Source of the DNA: Saccoglossus kowalevskii
Taxonomy: Eukaryota; Hemichordata; Enteropneusta; Harrimaniidae
Assembly: GCF_000003605.2 (NCBI RefSeq)
Contig: NW_003116453.1
Span: 311,188 to 375,187 of the forward strand
Length of the DNA: 64,000 nucleotides
Reading direction: 5' to 3'
Below the pieces are notes generated by a model that saw only the letters and a program-made list of their open reading frames with translations, was not told the DNA's origin and ran no database searches. Made by a program: the position numbers and the translations under genes. This document shows, piece after piece, positions 11,901 through 20,922 of this stretch (position 1 is the stretch's first letter; every line of letters starts with the position of its first letter).

Positions 11901-12607
11901 GACAGAAATATGTATCCATTTTTTCTATAAAATGGCATTCAGGAAATTTAATGCTTCATTCCGTCGTCAACCATGCCCGGTCGAACAAAATCACCCGTGG
12001 AATCGCATCCGATCGTGAATGAATCTCGGCAACGGCTTTGGCCTCATCCCTGCGTGAATAGTGGGCTCACTCGTGGTATGGGGTCGTCTCCGTTTTGTTC
12101 TTCAGCCCCAGGTGAGATTTCATAAACCCCTCTATTGTCATTTTAGTTTGTACGTTGTGTACTTACCGGGTATAACCCCAATACCCATATCATTTTATTC
12201 CGTCTCAATTTAGCCGGTATCTTGTTTCTTACATAATATACCGATTCAGCAAACAGGATTGTTGTTATCACTGTCAATACAGAGGCAACCACAAGTAGTA
12301 TTTTGTGGAACGTTAGGGATCCTGAATTATAGTAAAAGAAATACAATTGGTTTAACGCGTATAGAACGCATGCGCAATGCCCCGAGAAGACCCGAACCTC
12401 AACAAAGAAGAGAAAATTCACCCCTATAAAACAACGTCTGTATCTAGGGAATAATTAAACTCAAAACAGTGAATAAATCACAACAGACCACATCAAAAAA
12501 CTAGTAAAGTTAACAAAGATAGTATGGATGGCGTGTTACTTACCATGTATGACTTGATAGACGTCCGGAATTTCGTTGTCTGGGCAGCTGCTTGTGTTGT
12601 TGGACAT
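8951..12607 (-). CDS. SLC51A: SLC51A-like gene 1: organic solute transporter subunit alpha (7 exons, 368 aa)
   Basis: Coding exons on the minus strand: 12544-12607, 12167-12321, 11659-11732, 11096-11254, 10195-10306, 9826-10078, 8951-9240; all introns are GT..AG and the phases join to 1107 bases. Family marks: a short N-terminus with glycosylation sequons, the KLRRNK loop after the first membrane segment, F-I-P-R in exon 3, DYYGG at about residue 113, a cysteine cluster at 139-143, NAG-V-I-T-C at the end of exon 6, and an R-L-L-F-R-T-R end to the last membrane segment followed by a polar tail. About seven hydrophobic segments are visible. In known animals the OST-alpha/beta pair exports bile acids and sterols across the basolateral membrane by facilitated diffusion; the substrate here is unknown. 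Intron 3 contains the assembly gap 11277-11529. A conserved acceptor (CTTTTACAG, exon from 12652) lies upstream of the ATG, so the 5' UTR is probably spliced; a TATATAA at 12681-12687 is an alternative start signal. Confidence 0.93.
10604..10667. mobile_element. Fragment of a TTAA-type miniature element in intron 4 of gene 1
   Basis: Only the right part is recognisable: TTGACGACGACCACCACCC before TTTAA. The left end is degenerate. Confidence 0.45.
11277..11529. other. Assembly gap (253 N) in intron 3 of gene 1
   Basis: The run of N lies between exons 4 (11096-11254) and 3 (11659-11732) and starts after an A-rich tract. The matching intron of gene 2 is only about 160 bp and fully sequenced, so the gap may hold an insertion or a collapsed repeat. 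Confidence 0.97.
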
Positions 12608-12959
12608 AGTGGCTGTTCTTTACCAATACTCAGGCAAAATGCTTGATGAAAACTGTAAAAGATACGGATATATTCCTGAGTTATATACGCACATACATAA
12701 CAGACTATTTGGTATTGGTAATGGCAATAGCCAGTTGAACGTTACTGGTTCCTACGACATTAGCCATCTTGAGACAGCGATACAGTAAGCCCTTTTCGTG
12801 TCTGTAAGATGTACTCACAGGAATACGTGACGAAATGTTCGTCATAGTTTGACACTGACAAAAGAATGCGCTAACGAGATTAAATATATTCAACTTTAAC
12901 AATACTTCAATAGTATATGTACCGGTATTATTTCCTTCAAGAATCAGTGAACCGGTGAA

Positions 12960-13780
12960 TTTCACAATATCCGCTAAAATAGATATTTTTTTCTCAGCAC
13001 AGTACGTTGGGGTATTTGACGAGAAATTAATTGCTGGATTAACGATAAGTAAAATCGCCAATTTATCATTGTTATCTCTGTGCATACTGGTTGAACGTAC
13101 TAGTATACAAAACAGCAACGTATACAGCAGCAACAAAACAATTCAACAACCACAAGGGACAGCAGTACAATACTTATTGTTGATGCCACAACCTCCACCC
13201 TACACCGTACCTGCATTATAGAAAAGGTTGACGATTTACCTAAATAAGGAACACGGTTGTTTGTAAAACTTAAAAAGGCAATTTTGCAGCAACTGGCAAC
13301 AAAAAACAAATATAAAGTGTGTTTTTTTTCATAAAAATAGAGCAATTAATATTATTCATCTGAATTTCCCGATAATTCATGGACAACATACGTAAAGTCG
13401 CCCTAGCATACAATTCACTATTCTTTTCTCTGTGCATACTGGTTGAACGTATACAAATCAGCAACCACCAAATGCAATTCAACAACCATAAGTGACAGCG
13501 GTACAATTGATATTGTTGATGCCACAATCAAGAAGCAACCTCCACCTCACCCGTCACTGTAATATAGAAAAATGACGGCGATTTACCTAAATACGCGACA
13601 GGGCGGTTTGTTCGTCTATTATCAATTATAGATTCAGTCAAATTCGCCGATTTTTTTTTATCTGGGGACAAACAAAAATGAAAATGTTGTAGCAACTGGG
13701 AATAAAACCAATATAAAGTAATTTTTTTCATAAAGCATAATATTACTCATCTGGATTTCCTAATAATTTGTGGAGAATAT
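12960..13780. repeat. Tandem duplication of about 350-400 bp upstream of gene 1
   Basis: Segments around 13075-13350 and 13425-13740 share, in order, CTGTGCATACTGGTTGAACG, GCAATTCAACAACCA-like, TTGTTGATGCCACAA, GATTTACCTAAATA, GCAACTGG..ATATAAAGT and a TTTTTTTCATAAA run. It lies 0.4-1.2 kb upstream of gene 1's ATG. Its role is unknown. Confidence 0.8.
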
Positions 13781-14615
13781 ATGCACAAACGTATATTTTC
13801 TATTTACTAGTATCCATTTATTGTGCGAAATAAGCTGGAAGTGTTCGTACCACGATTGTGGTGTAATTAAAAATGGCATAAAAAGTTGTAAAAGTCAATG
13901 CAATCTATTGATTTATAGTAAATAGTGGAGCAGTCCAGTTCCTCACATCGATATTATCGCCAAAATGGCGCGATCTCTAAACTGAAATTCAATAATTTGA
14001 TCTTTGTCGTAACACAGTGTTCGCCACGTGAGCTTCGCGGTCTTTCGCGGTGTCGGAGTAATCACACAGTTCCCATGGCAACAATATGGTAATGTAATAT
14101 CACACCTAAGCAACCATTGTATGAGGTGGCACGTAACAGCATTATTATCGCATTAAAAAGAAATTTAACATTTGCAGTTGTTATCATTTGTTACAGCGTA
14201 TGACAGTTTATCAGGGTCCAAAGCTGACAAACTAATAAATATTGTCCTTAATTACAATTCATGATATCAGAGATGCGTTCACTAGTTCAACTACGTTGTA
14301 TTTTGTTTGTCGCACTTATTATGACCACACCCCGCCCCTCTGGTTGATCTGCAGCAAAGGGCCTAACAGGAGACACGGTTGTTCACGGTATGTATGCGGG
14401 AGCCTTATTTTAGCGTCCCACACATCGTTCTACGTTGTTAGAAGTCAAACTTTTCACCCGTCGGGCGACTCGAACATGAACCGAACATTATTCGTGTCGG
14501 CCTGTCTCATGACTGTCGACAATAACTGCTAATAACGGACAGTAAAAAGCAATATCCCCGGAGGAATTGCGAGTGATGTCCAAAAATGTAGTACAATGTG
14601 CATAAGGTAAATACA

Positions 14616-14826
14616 TACTGTAAAATGGTTAATTATTCACTGGGTTTTAATTTGGATTATTTCGCTGACTGGAAAATGCGCTAAATTAAAACCCAGTGAA
14701 TATGTAAAATTTAGCATAAAACACATTATCTAAATGATAAAACCGTGAATTTAAAACCCACTGAATATGCCTGAAATGGTAAATCAGTGAAATTTAAACC
14801 CAGTGAAAATTAGTCATTTTACAGTA
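14616..14826. mobile_element. TA-flanked miniature element with CTGTAAAA termini
   Basis: Ends TACTGTAAAATG and CATTTTACAGTA are perfect inverted repeats. Internally, inverted copies of TTCACTGGGTTTTAATTT fold back. A TA target suggests a Tc1/mariner-type origin; this is an inference. Confidence 0.68.
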
Positions 14827-15570
14827 GTTCAACTATAACACTTTACTTAACCCCAGAACCTGACTCCTTTAATGTCATGGTGTTCTTACGTACATGGACG
14901 CGGACGTGGCTCAAAACAGAAGACGTAACTCATACACGTATTGGCTAGTGTATTGTCAGGGTCTTTTCATGTTGAAAGATAGAACCTAACACGTCAAAGC
15001 TGGTCAATGTACACCGCTACGAGTCGCCTATATGTCCCTATACAATGTAAACACCTCGATGAATGTTAGCCATATCCTCAATTGGCTAAGACACGGTGTT
15101 GACTTCCTTATTTCAAAATTACTAGTTTGTGAACACTGAAGGATAAAAAAAAAAAGTTTACAAAATGACTCGGTTACACTTTTGATCACACGCGGTTTAG
15201 TGATTTTCGCCCGATAGAGCTTTGCCAAATGATCGCGCGCATTAGATACGAAAATATGCAGCGTTTTTATCGACACTTTGCATTCAGCCTTTCAAGTATA
15301 ATACAGGTATCTGATGCGACATTAATTCACACATCTACAGCCAATTAAATCTCTGAACTCTCGCTTTTACATTAATACCTGTCATCCTGGTCACGTACTG
15401 GTCGAGCCATTTTACTTATAAACAAATCCAAGATCCCAAATCCCTTTTTACATAACATTTACACCGTTAGTTTTAAAAAATCAGCTACTTGAGTAAATAC
15501 AACAGGAGCAAGAGCACATTGTAGGACGTGTAGCAGACTGCAGTAAATACAAGTAGACAGACTTACGTAC

Positions 15571-15665
15571 CGTGAATGGTCAGGAACTGAGCGTTTTGTC
15601 ACAATCCAAACTTTTTATCCGCGCCGAGAGAATGTAACGAATGTGACAGCACTTCGGTTTTTATA
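15571..15665 (-). promoter_or_regulatory. TATA box plus non-coding first-exon-like module (block B)
   Basis: TATAAAAA (15658-15665, minus strand) with the flanking GC..CCGAAGTG found in block C, followed by a segment ending CATTCACG before a GTACGT donor (exon end 15571). It lies 3 kb upstream of gene 1, same strand. Confidence 0.5.
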
Positions 15666-16080
15666 GCAAAGATTAAAATCACCATTATAAATAATATAAT
15701 ATATTAGCCGACGTATTTATAACGATGTGGTAGAGAAAATTCTTACTGTTTAACAGTTACATTCTTTCACGTTTTCTGTCTCTGAAGTTTCAAATATACA
15801 TACTATGTGAATTTGATCAATTATAGTTTATGTTAATGGTGCAGATATCGTCGTTAGAAAATTTCATCCATACCATATCGAGATTTATTTTTGCGTGTAT
15901 TACACCGTTATCCAGGTACGCGAGATTGACAGTTCTCTTCGAATTCCCCAATCAGAGATATCACTCAAACACTAAAAATAACCCATACTAGATATAATCA
16001 CAGTGACTTTTTAAAGCCTTCTTTCGGATTTATAAAACACACACAGGAATTTTAACAAATACACAGTTATGTTTTAATCA

Positions 16081-16512
16081 ATCGCAACTAAGCTCTCTCT
16101 GTAACCAATCACAACTAAGCTCTCTCTGTAACCAATCACAACCAAGCTCTCTCTGTAACCAATCACAACTAAGCTCTCTCTGTAACCAATCACAACTAAG
16201 CTCTCTCTGTAACCAATCACAACCAAGCTCTCTCTGTAACCAATCACAACTAAGCTCTCTCTGTAACCAATCACAACTAAGCTCTCTCTGTAACCAATCT
16301 CAACCAAGCTCTCTCTGTAACCAATCACAACTAAGCTCTCTCTGTAACTAATCACAACTAAGCTCTCTCTGTAACTAATCACAACTAAGCCCTCTCTGTA
16401 ACCAATCACAACTAAGCTCTCTCTGTAACTAATCACAACTAAGCCCTCTCTGTAACCAATCACAACTAATCCCTCTCTGTAACCAATCACAACTAAGCTC
16501 TCTCTGTAACCA
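16081..16512. repeat. 27-bp minisatellite carrying a CCAAT box in each unit (about 16 copies)
   Basis: The unit reads ACCAATCACAAC + TAAGCTCTCTCTGTA, repeated head to tail with few substitutions. ACCAATCAC is a good match to the NF-Y (CCAAT-box) consensus. The matching place in block A (about 5410) has a single TGACCAATCACAACAC, followed as here by a TATA-like run, so the array is an expansion of one pre-existing CCAAT element. Because 27 is a multiple of three it gives a long open frame on the minus strand, which is not evidence for a protein. Confidence 0.9.
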
Positions 16513-16735
16513 GTCACAACAGATTCCTCAATTTTACCAATCACAACACATTTATTAATACCGTGACAGTCACTACCTAAAAGCGGTACCGTTAATCAAC
16601 AGTGTCCAGGCTTCTTTGCATGTGACCATACTTCCATAGAAAGTATGTGCGTGTACTCACCCAGTTCTCGGGACACATTTGATTGACAATATAACGATCA
16701 GGCTATAAAATTGAATAAACACCATAACGGTTTAC

Positions 16736-16810
16736 CTTGAAGTATGCGGGGCTCCGCGTCGAAAACCATAAATTTGACAATTCTGGCCAGGCGTGACTCT
16801 CGCTACTAGC
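16736..16810 (-). promoter_or_regulatory. Donor-bearing conserved segment (block B)
   Basis: Copy of the 5656-5735 segment: same TTTATGGTTTT, same CTTCAAG before GTAAAC, preceded by the conserved CGAGAGTCACGCCTGG. Function inferred only from conservation and the donor. Confidence 0.35.
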
Positions 16811-17084
16811 AGGGTGTCGTCACAGAGTAAACACTATTGTGGGTAAAAGTTGACCGTACTTGTTTGTGTCCACTTCAATTTCACATTTGTACATACATTT
16901 GTATTTGACATTGACCTTGCGGGATATACCTGTACTTAGCACACGTTTCTCATTGTAATGCAATACACAAGGTAAATATTTCAGTTAAAATGTGTGTTTT
17001 TTATGGTTGACCATTGATCAGAACAGCCATGGAGTTACAACCCAATAAACAGTGTCACTACAGTGACAATAAACTAGCTTCTGC

Positions 17085-17109
17085 CATGGACATATTAACA
17101 GTGTCCATG
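17085..17109. mobile_element. Possible CATRGA micro-hairpin
   Basis: Stem of 8 bp CATGGACA / TGTCCATG with a 9-base loop. The flanks CTTCTGC and ATTCCTGC match only with a one-base gap, so this is a weaker member. Confidence 0.35.
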
Positions 17110-17168
17110 ATTCCTGCTATTACCACTTTAGTTACAATCATAGATACAACTCTGACTCTCCCTGTAAC

Positions 17169-17199
17169 CATGGAACTATAAACCCCTTATAGTTCCATG
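17169..17199. mobile_element. CATRGA micro-hairpin with 7-bp direct repeats, inside a CCAAT unit
   Basis: Perfect 13-bp stem CATGGAACTATAA / TTATAGTTCCATG, loop ACCCC. The flanks are exact CTGTAAC repeats (17162-17168, 17200-17206). Removing hairpin and one repeat leaves CTCCCTGTAACCAATCAC, a copy of the CCAAT minisatellite unit. Confidence 0.75.
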
Positions 17200-17419
17200 C
17201 TGTAACCAATCACTACTACACTCTTTCTTTGACCTTTAACCAATTACAAAATTGTTACATGATATTATAGTAAGTAACTGTCTTTATAGTAAATAACAGT
17301 CCTTCTGGCCTAATATTTTTTCCTAAATAAAATGATAATGTATTATAAGAAATATGATTCAATCATTTTAGTTAAAAACAAACAAAACGTTAAGCCATGG
17401 GGACTGTCGACAGTATAAG

Positions 17420-17444
17420 CATGGAGGTAATTTTTACCTCCATG
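17420..17444. mobile_element. CATRGA micro-hairpin
   Basis: Perfect 11-bp stem CATGGAGGTAA / TTACCTCCATG with a TTT loop. The flanks (GTATAAG, ACTGACA) do not form a clear direct repeat. Confidence 0.5.
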
Positions 17445-17791
17445 ACTGACAAGCAGCTCGAGAGATCATAGTCAAGGTTACATATACCGGTTCACTTAGG
17501 TGGAGCATGTTAGTACCTTCTATGGGTTAAGCATACCACCATGAGCGGAGTTACAGACTCAAAAATACACCATCTGGACCATGATAATCTAATGGATGTC
17601 CATAACAAAGGGGCATCGTCAATAAGAAATACCTTGACACTGTCATGGATAAGCAGTGAACAGGCGATTTAAACAAAGATATAATTGCAGTCAAAAATAA
17701 AAAAAAATATGTGTCTACTCATCCAGTTATGGGAATACTGTTGATTGACAAAGTTTGGATCCCTAATTGAATAACCAATATAACGGTTTAC

Positions 17792-17870
17792 CTTGAGTTA
17801 ATTGGGCTCCGTGTCAATACCATATACCTTGTGACCATACAGAACCGGCAGCAAGACGTTCAATGCACTT
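17792..17870 (-). promoter_or_regulatory. Second donor-bearing segment in block B
   Basis: A further diverged copy, ending AACTCAAG before GTAAACCG on the minus strand, about 1.05 kb upstream of the copy at 16736. It shows a local duplication inside block B. Confidence 0.3.
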
Positions 17871-18312
17871 CCTACCAAAACTGCAAGCTTTATAGACAGC
17901 CCATGCTTACGCGAAGAACACGTCTGCTGATTGGTCCCGATAATGACCTTTTAGAAACAAAGTGTGAATAATACACCTGGACCCATGCAGTTTTAATTAA
18001 AGACACTTGAAGTGCTGTAGGCAACTATCGCCTAGCATTGTTAGTAAAGTCTAAAGTCAACAAAGATGTTGAAATTGTTTATTTTTGGGAATTATAAACA
18101 ATGATAATTAAGAAACACAAAACCGAAATTTGAATAATCCAGAGTAACAGCCAAGTTGACCTTCAGTTGAAGTTTTAATTATTTAATAAGGTGGCAGACG
18201 TTTTGCACCACAATTTCAACATAGTTACATGGCCCATATGCTCACAAATACGACTATGTATATTTACCTCGCTTGGAAATCATAAAAGTAACTACACAAT
18301 TCTCGCTAGAAA

Positions 18313-18330
18313 ACTATTTTTACCTCCATG
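18313..18330. mobile_element. Half micro-hairpin remnant
   Basis: ACTATTTTTACCTCCATG has only a right-hand arm but lies between CTAGAAA (18306-18312) and CTAGAAG (18331-18337), a 7-bp direct repeat with one change. Confidence 0.4.
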
Positions 18331-18554
18331 CTAGAAGCTTATCTACAACCATCGGAGGGGGGGGTCCATCTAATCTGAGGGGATTACCATACACATCAAT
18401 CAGCTTAAAAGCTCCAGCATTATAATAACATGAACAAACAAACAAGTCATTCACTGCCGAATCATTTAGCTACACGCTTGGACCTCCATGCAACAACCCC
18501 ACCCAACGAACACCGTCGTGTACACATGCAGTATTAGGGAAATATGCTCAACAA

Positions 18555-18787
18555 TACTGTGAAATAATTTATTTTAGCTGGAACATGGAGCTCCATGGCT
18601 GGAATTAATTTTCACTAAAAAGACATTTTGAGTGTATTACATGGAGTTTAATTTCACTTATTTTTGACGAGTTGAATGTAAAACATAGACAAAAAGATAT
18701 ATTCGCTGGATTTTATGTTCACTGAATCATTCCTTCAGAGAAAATAGCGAAAATTAATTACAAGCAAAAATAAAGTATTTTACAGTA
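18555..18787. mobile_element. TA-flanked miniature element, TACTGTGAAATA type
   Basis: Ends TACTGTGAAATAATTTATTT and AAATAAAGTATTTTACAGTA. It is interrupted by the minimal palindrome 18584-18597. Confidence 0.65.
18584..18597. mobile_element. Minimal CATRGA palindrome with 7-bp direct repeats
   Basis: The loopless palindrome CATGGAGCTCCATG is flanked by exact GCTGGAA repeats (18577-18583, 18598-18604). It sits inside the TA-flanked miniature element 18555-18787. Confidence 0.65.
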
Positions 18788-18900
18788 TACTACATTAACA
18801 ATATTCGCATTACAGTGTTTATAATAGTATAGTAGAAACTAGTAAACGATAAAATGATGTAGAGCATCATAGCATTTAGATTTTTCTAGTTCAATGATCA

Positions 18901-19111
18901 TACGGTAAAACACGTCTATTTAGTTAGCATGTCATTTTAGCTAATTTAGCTAACCTGTAATTTCGCTAATTCAAGATGTCGCTGATTTAGAATGAAGTAT
19001 ATTCTCACAATGAGATTGTTGGCATTTTAGCTAAATTAAGATTTCGTATATTCATGCATTGAGTTAAATTCGCTAAAATAGCATGTAGCTATTTCAATGT
19101 GTTTTACAGTA
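18901..19111. mobile_element. TA-flanked miniature element, GTAAAACACGT type
   Basis: Inverted ends TACGGTAAAACACGTCTATT and AATGTGTTTTACAGTA; the interior is built of TTAGCTAA-like words. Copies at 30393 and 33483. Confidence 0.62.
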
Positions 19112-20922
19112 GTCTTTAGTTAACTCTGCACAAACTTCAAAATGACGAGTGACCTAACCACTTTAAAATCGCTTTCCAACGAGCATTACACACATATAAT
19201 GGGAAGTACATACCTTTATTCACAATTCCGTATTTCAATACAAAATGTTATAGTTCGGGTGTATTCGAAAAATGTATTGTATTTTTTGTCACTATTAAAC
19301 TAAAAAAAATGTTCATGTTTGAGCCCCATGCCCGAAGACAGACAGAGAGACAAAGAATATAAACAAATCGACTTTCACGTACGCTCATATCGTGTTCTAT
19401 TGTAGCACAGTCCCTCTGTGATTGTTGAAAGTCAGTTGATGAGCATTTTGGGGGTGGGTGGGGGTTGTGCACTGATCGAAGGTCTAGTAGTAAATGATTT
19501 GTTTGTTTGTTCGTTGTATTATAATGCTGAACAATAGAAACAAAATGAACCACTGCATGGAAGCATGGTAATTTAAATAAACATTATCAGATGCAATGCA
19601 CATATACATAGCAAACTCCATTATGCAGCATCAGCTCAAAATCGGGCTATCTAAAAATGTGTTTTATACCAGTAGGTCTGACCATTGACCTTGGAACAAT
19701 TGAGATGACAATACACGATCACTAAGCATCGAAACATATTTTGACCACGTGTCAAACCCACCAGCCAATGAGACTCTGGTAGTTTTCAGCAAACCAAACA
19801 ATCAGTTTAAAATTGTGCATCAAAGACACATCCACGTGCAGAAGGGATATTTGTCGCGTGAGGGGGGGGGGGGTTGTTAGTCGTCTATTATTGTCGAATT
19901 TGACAGCATGGTTACTGATACCGTGTTGACAATAAAACCATGTACCTTCAAACATCTTGTAAGTACCTTCCATGCTTAAACCAACCACAGTCCCTCTATC
20001 AGAGGAACCAACTAACTAGTACATTTTGTATACCGTCGCAATGACATCTAGGTCAATTGAAACACAGCCAGATAATAACAATGAATAGATACAGAATAAA
20101 TATGTAGAAAATAAATAAGTAAATAAGGTCGTACGACTGTGGTCGTGCTTTATTTCAGAATGCGATTTCACTGAATACGACTAGTCATAAACAAAACGTA
20201 GTTACACGGATACAATGTATAGAATACAACAGAACAAACAGATACAACTGTGCATATTTATATATATATGAAAAATTGTCATTCCAGCTCATCAGTTGGC
20301 TTAATATTACACCCAACGGATCGTATTTCTGGGAAAGATTGTCATTTTTGTCCTGATTTGTAGGAATCTGGAAAACGCGTTTCATTTATTTTATTATCAC
20401 GCGTGCGCCAGCTGACTGTGGTTACGACTAATATTATACATGTAGTATGCAAATATACGATAGGGAGTATACACTGATACCACTTTCTAATAAAACTAAA
20501 CGTGTGTTTGGATTGCGTTTAAATACAGCTGGATTTGTCTTACAGTTCTGATTAATGTATTTATAAATATATAATACACTTTGTTCTGCACTCATGTTAC
20601 AGTGGTTTGATTTTTTTCTGTCTCCAAACCAAACGCCTGAGTGAGTGTTCGTACGATCGTGAATTATTTAGCCTATTATTTAGCCTGATCTAAAACCAAT
20701 AATGTTGTCATGGTTTCCGCGTCACAAAATTGACAGGGTTTCTTCTCTCCTTCCCTCCTCGGCTTTTGAGTCCTGTCATGTGTTATATTGATTCAACTTT
20801 TCTTATTATAAACACGGTTGTTAAAAAAGACAATTGAGTCTGTAATCAACGCCAGAGGGCGCATTTCAAGCAATAATGTTACGTTTTGCGATAACGATCG
20901 TTCATATCCAAGTACCAGCAGT

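Larger units (their letters stand above)
14090..17900 (-). repeat. 5'-flank block B (upstream of SLC51A-like gene 1)
   Basis: Second copy of the upstream block, 1.5-5.3 kb before the ATG of gene 1. It keeps the GGCACGTAAC / ATTTGCAG segment (14130), an AAAACAG..GAAAGAT segment (14910-14980, matching 28350-28430), the TATA/exon module (15571-15665), GACGTATTTATAACG (15710), the CCAAT minisatellite (16081-16512) and the donor-bearing segment (16736, with a further copy at 17792). Confidence 0.65.

Noticed and set aside
16074-16544. 156-codon minus-strand frame with a repeated nine-residue unit
   Set aside because: It is the 27-bp CCAAT minisatellite read in a frame that stays open because 27 is a multiple of three; there is no start context, splice signal or family match.
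16626-16646. CATACTT..AAGTATG palindrome resembling a micro-hairpin
   Set aside because: The related sequence is present without interruption in block A (about 5550), the ends do not fit CATRGA, and there is no 7-bp repeat.
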